Shown: positions 1 through 8,456 of the stretch, piece after piece
How positions within the stretch are numbered: the first letter of the stretch is position 1
Layout: every line of letters starts with the position of its first letter
Source: an uncultured Clostridia bacterium
GTDB lineage: Bacteria; Bacillota; Clostridia; Christensenellales; Borkfalkiaceae
Direction of reading: 5' to 3'
DNA length: 64,000 nt
NCBI GenBank assembly: GCA_947588985.1
Contig: CANQBG010000003.1
Span: 1 to 64,000 of the forward strand
Position numbers and translations under genes: made by a program
Notes under the pieces: generated by a model
Seen by the model: only the letters and a program-made list of their open reading frames with translations
Databases searched by the model: none
What the model was told of the DNA's origin: nothing

Positions 1-2207
1 TTGTTCTCCTCGGGGATGATGACGTCGCGGATGCCGATGCGGGAGGCGGCGAGCGCCTTCTCCTTGAGTCCGCCGATGGGGAGCACCTTGCCGCGGAGGG
101 TGATCTCCCCCGTCATGGCGACGTCGCGCCGCACGGGCTTCCCCGTAAAGGCGGAGAGGATGGCCGTCGCCATCGTGATGCCCGCGGAGGGCCCGTCCTT
201 GGGGGTAGCCCCCTCGGGAATGTGGATGTGCACGTCCTTCTTCTCGAAGTCCTCCTCGTCGATGCCGTAGGTGGCGGCGTGGGAGCGGATGTAGGTGATG
301 GCCGCGCGGGCCGATTCCTTCATGACGTCTCCGAGCTTGCCCGTGAGCAGGATATCCCCCTTGCCGTGCATCGCGGAGACCTCGATGGTGAGCGTGGTGC
401 CGCCGACGGCCGTCCATGCAAGCCCCGTGGCCATGCCCACTTCGTCGCGTTCGAGCATCTCGTCGTCGCGCAAAAACCGCTTCGCGCCGAGGTATTTCTC
501 CAAATTATTTTTGTTGACGCGGATGGCCGTCTCCTCCCCTTTGGCGATCCGGACGGCCGCCCGACGGCATACCGTGCCGATGGTGCGCTCCAAGGTGCGG
601 ACGCCCGCTTCCATCGTGTAGCCGTCGATGATGGCGGCAAGCGCCCCATCCGAGATCTTCAGCTGCGGCTCGGTGAGGCCGTTTTCCTTCCGTTTCTTGG
701 GGACGAGATAGCGGCGGGCGATCTCCTCCTTCTCCTGCGGGGTGTAGCCGGTGAGTTCGATGATCTCCATGCGGTCGCGGAGGGGCATGGGGATGCTCTC
801 GAGCGTGTTGGCCGTGGCGATGAAGAGAACTTTCGAGAGATCGTACTCCACCTCGAGATAGCGGTCGCGGAAGGTGGAATTCTGCTCGGGGTCGAGGACT
901 TCGAGGAGGGCGTCGGCGGGATCGCCGCGCAGGTCCTGCGAAATTTTATCCACCTCGTCGAGGAGGAACACGGGGTTGACGGAGCCCGCGTTTTTCATCT
1001 CATAGAGGATGCGCCCGGGCATGGCGCCGATGTACGTCCGCCTGTGGCCGCGGATCTCGGCCTCGTCTTTGAGCCCGCCGAGACTCATGCGCACGAACTT
1101 CCGCCCGAGCGCGCGGGCAATGGACCTCGCAATACTCGTCTTGCCCACGCCGGGAGGGCCGACGAGGCACAGAATGGGCGCCTTCAGCTCCCCTGTGAGC
1201 TTTAAGACGGCGAGATATTCCACGATGCGCTCCTTGATCTTCTCGAGGCCGTAGTGGTCCTCCGCGAGCATGCGCTCGACGTCGGAGAGCTGCTCGGTGT
1301 CCTCCGTCTGCTCGTTCCACGGGAGGTCGATGAGCCAATCGGCATAGTTGCGGAGCACGGTGTATTCGGGAGAGGAAGGCGGCATCTTGTCCATGCGCGC
1401 GAGCTCGGCCATCGCCTTTTCCTCCACGGCAGCAGGAAGGTGCTTTGCGAGCAGTTTTTCCTTGAGCCGCTCGTTCTCCTCGAGGTCGTCCCCCAACTCG
1501 GCATGGATGGCCTTGAGTTGCTCGCGGAGGTAGTATTCCTTCTGCGATTTATCGATATTCTTGCGGACGTCCTGCGCGATCTTCCGCTCGAGTCTACCCA
1601 CCTCGATCTCCCCGACGAGCTGTTCCTCGAAGATCCGAAGGCGGGCCACCACGTCGTCCGTCTGCAAAATGGTCTGTTTCACATCGTCGCGGATGCGCAG
1701 ATTGCTCGTGGCGACGTTGACGTATTCGTCGATATCGGCAATGCCCGTGAGCGCCGATTCGAGGTCCTTGGAGAGCTTGGTCTCCCCCAGCGAGAGCTCC
1801 TCCACGAGCGCCTTGGCGGTGCGGAAATGGGCCTCCTCGAGCGTGGGATCGCCGTGAACGGCGGGCATGGGCTCGATGACGGCGTCGATATAGCCGTCCT
1901 CCGCGCTGAATCGCAGGGCACGGGCGCGGTAGATCCCCTCCGCGATGACGCGCACCCGATCCCCCGGGAGCCGCGTCTTTTGCCTGAGCCGGGCGACGGT
2001 GCCCACGGTGCAGAGATCCTCGAGCCCGGGAAGCTCCTTATCCTCGCGCTGACGGGTGATAAAGACGAAGGACTCGTCGTAGAGCGAACGGTCTACGGCG
2101 GCGAGCGAGAGTCCGCGGCCCACGTCGAAGCCGACCGTCGTATTGGGAAAAACCACCTGCGTGCGCATGGGGATCACGGCTAAAATTTTTGTGGATACGA
2201 CAGGCAT
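1..2207 (-). CDS. lon: Lon ATP-dependent protease, C-terminal end cut off by the window
   Basis: AAA+ serine protease that degrades misfolded and regulatory cytosolic proteins. The visible 735 codons include the N-terminal substrate domain (starting [15 protein letters not shown]), a Walker A motif GPPGVGKT, a Walker B region with LLDEVDK, and the start of the proteolytic domain with the nucleophile context PKDGPSAG and the catalytic lysine context [10 protein letters not shown]. Lon proteins are usually about 780-810 aa, so only the extreme C-terminus is missing. The start is fixed by AAAGGAGG seven bases upstream of ATG. The gene is absent from the ORF track because it has no stop in the window; the long plus-strand ORFs at 222-1205 and 1254-2183 are its antisense in the same codon register. 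It has its own promoter and a palindrome over the -10 box. Confidence 0.97.
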   Translation of the reverse strand, partial: MPVVSTKILAVIPMRTQVVFPNTTVGFDVGRGLSLAAVDRSLYDESFVFITRQREDKELPGLEDLCTVGTVARLRQKTRLPGDRVRVIAEGIYRARALRFSAEDGYIDAVIEPMPAVHGDPTLEEAHFRTAKALVEELSLGETKLSKDLESALTGIADIDEYVNVATSNLRIRDDVKQTILQTDDVVARLRIFEEQLVGEIEVGRLERKIAQDVRKNIDKSQKEYYLREQLKAIHAELGDDLEENERLKEKLLAKHLPAAVEEKAMAELARMDKMPPSSPEYTVLRNYADWLIDLPWNEQTEDTEQLSDVERMLAEDHYGLEKIKERIVEYLAVLKLTGELKAPILCLVGPPGVGKTSIARSIARALGRKFVRMSLGGLKDEAEIRGHRRTYIGAMPGRILYEMKNAGSVNPVFLLDEVDKISQDLRGDPADALLEVLDPEQNSTFRDRYLEVEYDLSKVLFIATANTLESIPMPLRDRMEIIELTGYTPQEKEEIARRYLVPKKRKENGLTEPQLKISDGALAAIIDGYTMEAGVRTLERTIGTVCRRAAVRIAKGEETAIRVNKNNLEKYLGAKRFLRDDEMLERDEVGMATGLAWTAVGGTTLTIEVSAMHGKGDILLTGKLGDVMKESARAAITYIRSHAATYGIDEEDFEKKDVHIHIPEGATPKDGPSAGITMATAILSAFTGKPVRRDVAMTGEITLRGKVLPIGGLKEKALAASRIGIRDVIIPEEN

Positions 2208-2222
2208 TTCGTCCTCCTTTGC

Positions 2223-2246
2223 TGTGTGATTCTATTATATCACACA
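2223..2246. promoter_or_regulatory. Candidate operator: 8-bp inverted repeat over the lon -10 box
   Basis: TGTGTGAT and ATCACACA form perfect 8-bp arms separated by 8 bases. The repeat covers the -10 hexamer and the expected transcription start, a position where a bound repressor would block RNA polymerase. The cognate regulator is unknown. Confidence 0.6.
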
Positions 2247-2262
2247 TTTTGCTCTCTTTCAA
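2234..2262 (-). promoter_or_regulatory. lon promoter
   Basis: On the minus strand: TTGAAA (2257-2262), 17-base spacer, TATAAT (2234-2239). It lies 27 bases upstream of the lon start codon. Near-consensus vegetative promoter. Confidence 0.85.
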
Positions 2263-2351
2263 ACATTTTTACGCAAATTTCCCGCCCTCCCTCCCCGATT
2301 TCGGAGTGGTTTTCCGCTCTTTGCGCAATGGAACCGATGGCGCCGCAATGC

Positions 2352-2382
2352 AAAAATCGGGGCACGGCTTTTGCCGTGCCCC
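2352..2382 (-). terminator. Intrinsic terminator of the zinc-ribbon operon
   Basis: A perfect 10-bp stem (GGGGCACGGC / GCCGTGCCCC) with a TTTT loop, followed on the minus strand by ATTTTT-like sequence. It sits 44 bases past the stop of the last operon gene and separates the operon from lon. Confidence 0.85.
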
Positions 2383-2426
2383 ATGCTTCAGACAAAAAAT
2401 CCCTATACCATGTCTGCGTCGAGCGC

Positions 2427-3206
2427 TCAGGAAAGATACTTGGCGGCGAATTTTTTCGCCTCGTTTGCCGGGATGGAATACTTCATGCCGTCGGCGCTCA
2501 CGGAAAATCCCACCTTTTCGAAGAGACCGTTGTCGATGCGCCTTGCGAGCACATTGACGCCGATCACCTCGCCGCGAACATTCAGCAAGGGGCCGCCGGA
2601 ATTCCCGGGATTGATGGCACAGTCCGTCATGATGTACCTCTTCCCGCAGAACAGGCGCATTTTGTCGCTGACGATCCCCCGCGTGATGCAGGTCCCCTCA
2701 CCCTCGGAATTGCCGATGGCATAGACGGTCTCGCCGTTTTTTACCTTTTCGGAATCCGCAAACCGAAGCGCCACGGCGTCCGCGGGGACCCGGGAGAGTT
2801 TGATGACGGCGAGGTCGATCCCGTTTCCGCGTCCGCCCTTGTCGTCCCCGATCGCGACGATCTCCGCGTTGATCTTGGTATTGTTGAGGTTTACGATGAG
2901 GCGCGCACACGGCTTGTTTTTTTCATCGACGATGACATGCGTATTGGTGATCGCATAGCCGTCCTTGGAGATGAGAAAGCCCGATCCCGCGGAACCCGTG
3001 TTGGTATAAATTTCCAGCACGCCGCCGATACTCTTTTCAAAGACGCTCGAGCCGTCCGCCCCCATCGGGGCCGCCGGGTCTTTCCGCACGGCGGGAGCGC
3101 CGCCGCTCTGCGGCATCGTTGCCGAAGTCTCGGGGATCGGCGTCCCGCAATAAGGGCAACGGCCCTTGGCGTCGAGAAGCGTCATCCCGCATCCGTTACA
3201 TTTCAT
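2427..3206 (-). CDS. Zinc-ribbon trypsin-like (HtrA/S1C) serine protease
   Basis: 259 aa. The N-terminus is a zinc ribbon (CNGCG ... CPYCG, residues about 3-22) followed by a Pro/Ser-rich linker. A trypsin-like domain occupies about residues 50-255. The triad is visible as His in ITNTHV, Asp in GIDLAVIKL and Ser in GNSGGP. There is no signal peptide, membrane segment or PDZ domain, so unlike typical HtrA it is probably cytoplasmic or tethered through partners. It is the last gene of the five-gene zinc-ribbon operon, four bases after the preceding stop, with AAGGAG as ribosome site. The substrate is unknown; membrane or protein quality control is an inference from the SPFH partner. Confidence 0.88.
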   Translation of the reverse strand: MKCNGCGMTLLDAKGRCPYCGTPIPETSATMPQSGGAPAVRKDPAAPMGADGSSVFEKSIGGVLEIYTNTGSAGSGFLISKDGYAITNTHVIVDEKNKPCARLIVNLNNTKINAEIVAIGDDKGGRGNGIDLAVIKLSRVPADAVALRFADSEKVKNGETVYAIGNSEGEGTCITRGIVSDKMRLFCGKRYIMTDCAINPGNSGGPLLNVRGEVIGVNVLARRIDNGLFEKVGFSVSADGMKYSIPANEAKKFAAKYLS

Positions 3207-3210
3207 GGGT

Positions 3211-4308
3211 TTACTCCTTGATCGGATCGATCAGCGGGCTGAGCGTACTGCCGTTGAGCGGGCAGAGCTCCCCTTTCCTATACTGCATTTTTTCTGCCCC
3301 GTTATATGTGAGGCCTACAATGCGGGTGTAGATAGCATCGGCGATAGGATCATACGCCTCATCTTCGAAACTATCACTTTCAATCGTCCACTTGCTCCAC
3401 TTGCGCAGTTCCGGCGTGATATCGCAGTTGCAGAGGACGGAAGCCAATTCCTCCGCACTCCCGCCGTGATAGACATAGAAATCGCGGCACTGCCTTCCGA
3501 CACTCCCGATATAGCTACGGACAGCCTCCAACTCCCTCTCACTCGCGGACATGGTAGCGTCGTTTTTCCTCTCCGAAGATTCGTCCATCTCGAATTCGTC
3601 CGAATAGAGCACGAACATGAGCGGCGCCTTGTTCGGATTGTGGAGAATCAGCTTCAGATAGACGGCACGCAGCCGGAATGGGATCTTCTGCAAGGAAACG
3701 GGTGCGAAAAATACGTCCGTCTTTTTGGAGAGCAAATCGTAAACGCCGTGTGCGGCATCCGCATCGAGCTCGATATCATAGTTATAGGCGAGGATGGCCC
3801 GATAATTCGGGATACTCTCGAGGATACGCCCGTTGCGTTTCCGTAGCGCCTCGATGTACTCGCTCAAGAGTTGCCACTGCCGATAGCGGCGGGGCTGTTG
3901 GGTGGCCTCCCGCGCGAGCTCAAGCGCACGCTGCAAGTGTTTGTCGGCGGAGACGGGGCGAACTTTGGTCGAAGAGCAAGTACAGCTCTTGACCCGGTCG
4001 CCCTCGAAGGAGTAATCCGCGACCTCATAGGAGCAGAGGAAGAATTGGAACTCCGCCTCGGGGAAATTCTTCTTTTCGCGCATGAGGCGGAGAAGCGTGA
4101 TCTTCGCCTCATCGAAATTTTCGTTCCGCCGATCGTCGATGGCCGAGCGCAAGCTGGCCATCACGTCCTCGCCTAAATCCAGCCACAGGGACACGCTGTT
4201 GATGGTCCCGCAACTCGGACAACGGACTTCCGCCACGCTGTCATCCGCAACGGGAATGGCATAGCGGCAGCCCGCGCATTCGATGGAATTGAGTTGGCCT
4301 CGGATCAT
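3211..4308 (-). CDS. Zinc-ribbon protein with a helical-repeat-like body, unknown function
   Basis: 365 aa. An N-terminal Cys4 ribbon (CAGC ... CPSCG, residues about 12-34) precedes a helical region that resembles TPR-type repeats. That region includes a stretch on residues about 55-105 and a Cys-rich piece, SCTCSS. The rest shows no motif I recognise. No signal peptide or membrane span. The start overlaps the stop of the 59-aa ribbon gene by four bases (ATGA), and GAGGAGG lies upstream, so it is translationally coupled. Its ribbon resembles those of its neighbours, which suggests a shared docking or metal-binding mode (inference). A scaffold between the SPFH protein and the protease is possible but unproven. 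Confidence 0.7.
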   Translation of the reverse strand: MIRGQLNSIECAGCRYAIPVADDSVAEVRCPSCGTINSVSLWLDLGEDVMASLRSAIDDRRNENFDEAKITLLRLMREKKNFPEAEFQFFLCSYEVADYSFEGDRVKSCTCSSTKVRPVSADKHLQRALELAREATQQPRRYRQWQLLSEYIEALRKRNGRILESIPNYRAILAYNYDIELDADAAHGVYDLLSKKTDVFFAPVSLQKIPFRLRAVYLKLILHNPNKAPLMFVLYSDEFEMDESSERKNDATMSASERELEAVRSYIGSVGRQCRDFYVYHGGSAEELASVLCNCDITPELRKWSKWTIESDSFEDEAYDPIADAIYTRIVGLTYNGAEKMQYRKGELCPLNGSTLSPLIDPIKE

Positions 4309-4484
4309 GACGGATCCTCCTCATCTGATGTCTGTGTTCCCGTAGGACTTTTTTCGTCCGCTCGAGCCACGATGTTCACCGTCCCGCAACACGGGCAGCA
4401 GACTTTCGCCTCGCCGCCGCCCGGAATAGAGAGCGGATAGCCGCAACCGACGCAGCCGACCGTGCTTGTCTGTGCCCGTGCCAT
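4305..4484 (-). CDS. 59-aa single zinc-ribbon protein (below the ORF-track cut-off)
   Basis: Begins MARAQTSTVGCVGCGYPL and is little more than one Cys4 ribbon (CVGC ... CCPCCG) with a charged tail ending EEDPS. The start has GGGAGG upstream. The stop overlaps the ATG of the next gene (ATGA) and the start lies 12 bases after the SPFH stop, so it fits tightly into the operon. The ribbon spacing and the phrase CPxCGTxN match the N-terminus of the following 365-aa protein, suggesting the two ribbons are paralogous. Coding potential rests on context, the ribosome site and the intact ribbon; no function is known. Confidence 0.75.
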   Translation of the reverse strand: MARAQTSTVGCVGCGYPLSIPGGGEAKVCCPCCGTVNIVARADEKSPTGTQTSDEEDPS

Positions 4485-4496
4485 TGACTGCCTCCC

Positions 4497-5867
4497 TTAT
4501 TTGATGACCTTGTTCCCGCAGAAGGGGCAGAACTGCGTCCCCCACGGGACTTGGTTCCCGCAGGACGGGCACGCCACATGCTCGTCTTCGCGAGGGAGCA
4601 CCGCACCGCAGCCGGGGCAATATTTCGCGCCGGGCTTATACGATGAACCGCACACGCTGCAATGATGGCCGGCATTGACCGCCGCCGATTTTTCCGACGC
4701 GGCTTCCGCGGCTGCCACGCTCGCGATCGCCTCGTTCTTGGATTTCTCTACGTCGCTCCGGACGTCGAGACCTTTATTGAACATGCGCTCTTCGCGGTCG
4801 GCCGCCTTGTCCTCACGCGACCATGCCCGCTCTTCGTCCTCGTGCTGAAGATCCCGCTCATACTCTCTCTCCTCGCGCTCGCGGTCGCGATTGCGGTTGT
4901 AGATCGTATCGTCCATCTCCATGTCCTCGAGCACATCCCGCTTGCGGCGGCGCTCGGCGGCCTTTTCCCAGCCGTAAGTCTCCTCGTTGCGCTCGTACTC
5001 TTCCCGTGCGCGCTCGTGTTCTTCGCGCTTCTGTTTTTCGGCGCGGGCCTTGGCGGTCTCCTCCCGATCGAGATTATGAAACGCCTCTTCCTCTTCCTTG
5101 GGGATGTTGATGTTTTCAATGAGGAAGTTCCTGATCTCGATGCCATAGTCGGGGACGAAGTGCTCCGAGAGGATGGCATTGGCTTCTCTTTGAATGGCGC
5201 GCTTTTCGGTGGTGAATTCCGTGTAAGGAACTTGCTTCTTCTTGAGCACGCTTTCAAGCGTTTCATTGACGTCGTCTACGGTGAGCGAACGGAGGTGGTT
5301 CTGCAAGTCCTCCGTGCTATAGTTGGGACTGCTCGCGACGAGCTCTTTGTAAAACGTCATGGCGTCGCGAACGCCGATCTCCATGGTCCCGAAGGCGCCC
5401 ACGGAAACAAAGATGCCGAGCCGGGGTTCTTGATATTGGAACCGCTCGTGTTCCTGCGTCCCCCAACGGATCCTCACCCGCACGGTCTTGGAGATATAGA
5501 GGACCTTGAGGGAATGGACGGACTGCTTGGGGTTCCCGCCGTCATGCGCGTCATACAGCGGATATTCGCCCTGCTCATAGGGGCCGAGCGGAGTCCCATT
5601 GCGGATCAGGATCGCGCAGTGGGTGGGAGGCACGATAAAGGGCGCCGTCTTATCGTAAGACGTACCGACGTCTACGAGTTCGAAGAGCTTTTCGTTGTTT
5701 CCCGTGTATTCAAGATATTTTTTCGTCGAATTTGTGTCGGGGCGAGGGGGGCGAGGGGGGCGATTTCTAAGATAGATAGCGATGAGCACGGCGGCGACTG
5801 CCACAATGGCTACGGCGGCCACGATCCCGCCGATCAATCCGCCGGATACTTCCAAAAGGCTGTTCAT
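4497..5867 (-). CDS. SPFH/band-7 domain protein with two C-terminal zinc ribbons (YdjI-like)
   Basis: 456 aa. One N-terminal membrane segment (residues about 9-33) is followed by an SPFH-like region (about 70-270), a long highly charged helix rich in E/R (about 265-380), then two zinc ribbons (HCSVCGSSYKPGAKYC and CPSCGNQVPWGTQFC). The layout matches the 'virion core protein'/YdjI type of SPFH protein, which in Bacillus is linked to PspA-type membrane stress operons (family knowledge). SPFH proteins oligomerise on membranes. Here the ribbons would face the cytoplasm and could recruit the neighbouring ribbon proteins (inference). Start chosen at ATG with GGAGGGAAAAAGG upstream. Confidence 0.85.
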   Translation of the reverse strand: MNSLLEVSGGLIGGIVAAVAIVAVAAVLIAIYLRNRPPRPPRPDTNSTKKYLEYTGNNEKLFELVDVGTSYDKTAPFIVPPTHCAILIRNGTPLGPYEQGEYPLYDAHDGGNPKQSVHSLKVLYISKTVRVRIRWGTQEHERFQYQEPRLGIFVSVGAFGTMEIGVRDAMTFYKELVASSPNYSTEDLQNHLRSLTVDDVNETLESVLKKKQVPYTEFTTEKRAIQREANAILSEHFVPDYGIEIRNFLIENINIPKEEEEAFHNLDREETAKARAEKQKREEHERAREEYERNEETYGWEKAAERRRKRDVLEDMEMDDTIYNRNRDREREEREYERDLQHEDEERAWSREDKAADREERMFNKGLDVRSDVEKSKNEAIASVAAAEAASEKSAAVNAGHHCSVCGSSYKPGAKYCPGCGAVLPREDEHVACPSCGNQVPWGTQFCPFCGNKVIK

Positions 5868-5885
5868 CCTTTTTCCCTCCGCTCG

Positions 5886-6758
5886 TTAATCATGTTTTTT
5901 CGTGACGAGGCGCTGCGACCCGCGGCCATACATCATCATCTCATTCAACTGAGCATTGTAATTATCCCCGGATTGCTGGCCTTTCATCATGTCGTCACTG
6001 AGTTTCTTGGAAGCATCATTATATTGTTCTTGCTCTTGAGCTTCTTTCTTGAACTCGTCCATTTGCTTCTGCAAATCGGCTTCCATCTTTGCCTGTCTTT
6101 GGTTACGCTCCATCTCGGACAAGCCAACCTGCGTAACAAGCAGTGCGAATTTTTTATCATATTCTGCTCGCAATTTGGCAAAATACTCTTGCTCGCTCTC
6201 TTTTTTGGTCTTCATCTTGCGAGCCGTCTCAAAGAATAACTTGTTGGTCTCTTGCATCGACGTCTGATAAGCGGCGTATTCCTTCAAGGTCTTGATGTTC
6301 TTAAGACGGACGACGAGACGCCGGATAAAGACGATGGGCGATGCAATGATACCGCCGAGGAAGAAAAGAATTCCGAGGAAGAAACCCCTACCGCGCGCAA
6401 AGTTGAAAAGCGTAAAGAAGGACGCAAACAGGGTGGGCATAAAGAATGCGAGGAAAAGGAAGGGGGTGGAGGACAACAAGACGCCAAGGATGATCGCCAC
6501 GATAATCCCGATGACGCCACCGACGATCATGCCGACGATCTCGCTTTTGACGGCATTCTTGGCCTTAACGGAAAGCGCGGCGCCCTCGCGCAGTTCTGCA
6601 TTCAGGCAGTCCACGCACAGGATCTTCCCCGTCTTGGGGGAACGGAGCTTGTCCGTACACTCGGTGCAGAGCCCTTTCCCGCAATTACTGCAGGTGGACA
6701 CGGCAGGCCTATCTTCACAATTGCTGTGATGATAGCATACAATACTTGCGTAAGCCAT
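5886..6758 (-). CDS. Membrane protein with N-terminal B-box-like zinc finger and C-terminal coiled coil
   Basis: 290 aa from the second ATG, which has AGAGG at good spacing; the track's start five codons upstream has no ribosome site. Residues about 8-50 form a Cys/His-rich finger (CYHHSNC, CSNCGKGLCTEC, CVDC) of the B-box type. Three to four hydrophobic segments lie at about 68-150, and a charged helix rich in E/K/Q at about 165-250 is likely coiled coil. It is the first gene of the operon and directly behind a consensus promoter, 18 bases before the SPFH gene. It may be the membrane receptor or anchor of the module (inference). Confidence 0.78.
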   Translation of the reverse strand: MAYASIVCYHHSNCEDRPAVSTCSNCGKGLCTECTDKLRSPKTGKILCVDCLNAELREGAALSVKAKNAVKSEIVGMIVGGVIGIIVAIILGVLLSSTPFLFLAFFMPTLFASFFTLFNFARGRGFFLGILFFLGGIIASPIVFIRRLVVRLKNIKTLKEYAAYQTSMQETNKLFFETARKMKTKKESEQEYFAKLRAEYDKKFALLVTQVGLSEMERNQRQAKMEADLQKQMDEFKKEAQEQEQYNDASKKLSDDMMKGQQSGDNYNAQLNEMMMYGRGSQRLVTKKHD

Positions 6759-6804
6759 AAAAAAACCTCTCATGAATTTCTTTGGATTTCTCCGCGTTGA
6801 TAGG

Positions 6805-6833
6805 ATTATAGCATATTTTAACTATATTGTCAA
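6805..6833 (-). promoter_or_regulatory. Promoter of the zinc-ribbon/SPFH operon
   Basis: Minus strand TTGACA (6828-6833), 17-base spacer, TATAAT (6805-6810): both boxes match consensus perfectly. It is back-to-back with the XRE gene's promoter region. A weak TATAG/CTATA inverted pair overlaps the -10 and spacer and could be a regulator half-site. Confidence 0.9.
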
Positions 6834-6840
6834 CTCAATT

Positions 6841-6868
6841 TTGGAAATTCGTAATGATTTTTTATAGT
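6841..6868 (+). promoter_or_regulatory. Probable promoter of the XRE regulator
   Basis: TTGGAA (6841-6846), 16-base spacer, TATAGT (6863-6868). Weaker than the divergent promoter. TTATAG occurs twice nearby as a direct repeat. Confidence 0.45.
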
Positions 6869-6898
6869 AAAATAACTTATAGGGGGGATTTGAATCTC

Positions 6899-7216
6899 AT
6901 GGATGTCATTGCAAAGCTGAATCGACTGCGATTGGAGCGAAATATGAGCGTATATCGGCTCGCGGAGCTCTCGGGGATCAATCAATCTACGCTCGCAAAC
7001 ACCTTCTCGCGCGGAACGGTGCCCTCTGTAAAAAATTTGGAGCTGATCTGCGAAACGTTGGGGGTCAGTCTCTCCCAATTTTTTGCCGAGGACGAAGAAC
7101 CCATGCCGCTCACGGCGCAGGAGGTCCGCTTGATCACCAACTATCGCAAGCTCCCCGAAAACTTCCGGGGAGCGATCTCGGAGATCGTCAACAACATCCC
7201 ACAGCTCCGAAGCTAA
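6899..7216 (+). CDS. XRE-family helix-turn-helix regulator
   Basis: 105 aa from MDVIAKLNRLRLERN. The ORF-track start is 24 codons too early; this ATG follows AGGGGGGAT. Residues about 5-62 form a Cro/C1 HTH (VYRLAELSGINQSTLANTF as the recognition part), and the rest is a short C-terminal helix ending IPQLRS. It is divergent from the zinc-ribbon/SPFH operon with adjoining promoters, so it is the obvious candidate to regulate that operon and itself (inference). The compact size is typical of stand-alone phage-type or stress-type repressors. Confidence 0.85.
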   Translation: MDVIAKLNRLRLERNMSVYRLAELSGINQSTLANTFSRGTVPSVKNLELICETLGVSLSQFFAEDEEPMPLTAQEVRLITNYRKLPENFRGAISEIVNNIPQLRS

Positions 7217-7265
7217 ACCGCCGCCTCTCGCGCAAGGGGCAGGCGGGCGCTTCCGCATGCACATG

Positions 7266-7290
7266 ACCGCCGGGCCTTTCGGCGGTTTTT
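7266..7290 (+). terminator. Terminator of the XRE gene
   Basis: ACCGCCG / CGGCGGT stem with a GGCCTTT loop and a TTTTT tail, 50 bases past the stop codon. Confidence 0.85.
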
Positions 7291-7341
7291 ATTAACATAT
7301 AAGTTGCACGCGCAACGCGCGCGTGGGATTTTCCGGAAAAG

Positions 7342-7376
7342 AAAAAACCGCCGGGCGGGAAGGGCCGCGGCGGCGG
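7342..7376 (-). terminator. Probable ferritin terminator
   Basis: On the minus strand a CCGCCG / CGGCGG stem precedes TTTTTT, about 80 bases past the ferritin stop. The gap to the stop contains no recognisable gene. Confidence 0.6.
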
Positions 7377-7452
7377 AAAATGCAAAGATTTTCTATTTTC
7401 GAGCGCCCGCTTTCGGACACGGGTGGCTCGTTTTTTGTCTTGTTGAGGAAAT

Positions 7453-7971
7453 TTACATGGCGGGGCCCGTCGTGGAAGGGGCGTAGACGCGCCCGAGCAG
7501 CTCCTGATTGAGGGCGTAGAGCCCCTTGGCGTCGGAGCCGTAGAGCTTAAATTTCTTGATCATGTCGTCGGCGTTTTGCTCCTCCTCGCCCTGCTCCTTG
7601 ATGAACCAATCGAGGAACTGCATGGTGCGGTAATCCTTCTGCGCGAAGGCCTCGTGGTAGATCTCGGTGATGAGCGACGTGACGTACTGCTCGTGCTCGT
7701 AGCCGGCCTCGAGGGGTGCGAGGTGATTTTCGAAGGTCTTATCGGGCTTTGCGACGGCCTCAAAGACGACTTTCTCGCCGTTGTTCAAGAGATAGCGGCG
7801 GAGCATCATGGCGTGGTCGCGCTCCTCCTGCGCCTGCACTTCATACCAATGGGCGAAGCCGTCGAGCCCCTCGTCGGCATAGTAGTTGGCGAAGTCGAGG
7901 TAGAGATAGGCGGAGTAGAGCTCCTTGTTGACCTGGTCATTGATCATAGCCGTGATTTTTTTGTTTAACAT
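7453..7971 (-). CDS. ftnA: Ferritin
   Basis: 172 aa, the usual length for bacterial non-haem ferritin, which oxidises Fe(II) and stores iron in a 24-mer shell. Ferroxidase residues are visible: E in NKELYSAYLYL, EERDH in the second helix, and E/Q residues in the third and fourth helices (WFIKEQGEEEQNADDM). The second ATG is preferred over the track's first because CCGGAGG abuts the first ATG but sits six bases from the second. Single-gene unit with its own promoter and a downstream terminator. I see no obvious Fur or PerR box. Confidence 0.93.
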   Translation of the reverse strand: MLNKKITAMINDQVNKELYSAYLYLDFANYYADEGLDGFAHWYEVQAQEERDHAMMLRRYLLNNGEKVVFEAVAKPDKTFENHLAPLEAGYEHEQYVTSLITEIYHEAFAQKDYRTMQFLDWFIKEQGEEEQNADDMIKKFKLYGSDAKGLYALNQELLGRVYAPSTTGPAM

Positions 7972-7995
7972 AACCATCCTCCGGATTTTGATACC

Positions 7996-8024
7996 TATAT
8001 ATACCCGCCCGAAGCGAACTTCAA
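7996..8024 (-). promoter_or_regulatory. Ferritin promoter
   Basis: Minus strand TTGAAG (8019-8024), 17-base spacer, TATATA (7996-8001), ending 25 bases before the start codon. Confidence 0.65.
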
Positions 8025-8076
8025 GCGGGGATCGAAAAATTTCCCCGATTTTTTTCGCGGGCAGATGGGTTCGGGC

Positions 8077-8418
8077 TTAAAAATTGCTCCCGTTCCAGCC
8101 CCAATCTTTGAGGCCGTGGTAGGTGACGTAGACGCATGCGGCGGGGACGCCGAGTTCCTCCGAGAGGATCTTGCAGATCTCGCCCGTCATCTTTTCGTAA
8201 TCGGAGGACGGCGCGCTGCCGAACAGGCTGACCTCCACATAGGCCCCCTTCTCGAGCTTCTTCCCGCCGAGCCAGAGGTCGTATTGATCCGCGATGCCCA
8301 CCATGAGATAGGTCTCGCCCTTGTGGAGAATGGAGACGGCCTTCCCGAGGCGCGCCTTCACGCTCTCCTTCTTTTCCGCCGTCACGGGGACGGTGATCTT
8401 CGCGTCGATAAACGGCAT
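8077..8418 (-). CDS. MIF/phenylpyruvate tautomerase-like protein
   Basis: 113 aa, matching the roughly 115-aa macrophage migration inhibitory factor family. The catalytic N-terminal proline follows Met directly (MPFIDAKITVPV). The family's beta-alpha-beta repeat is seen as KARLGKAVSILH then YLMVGIAD, and again as CKILSEELGVPAACVYVTYHG. The family tautomerises phenylpyruvate or related enols, but the bacterial substrate is generally unknown. It is the last gene of the trpS-led minus-strand run, with GGGAGGAACG as ribosome site. One copy of the dispersed GGGCATAyCATGTCCG element lies between it and the upstream gene. Confidence 0.85.
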   Translation of the reverse strand: MPFIDAKITVPVTAEKKESVKARLGKAVSILHKGETYLMVGIADQYDLWLGGKKLEKGAYVEVSLFGSAPSSDYEKMTGEICKILSEELGVPAACVYVTYHGLKDWGWNGSNF

Positions 8419-8456
8419 TTTGCGTTCCTCCCAAATGATTTTTTATTGCGCTACCT

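Noticed and set aside
8024-8062. CGGGGA-TCCCCG hairpin followed by TTTTTTT on the plus strand
   Set aside because: The T-run is on the strand with no gene, and the arm abuts the ferritin -35 box; it looks like chance or part of that promoter region.
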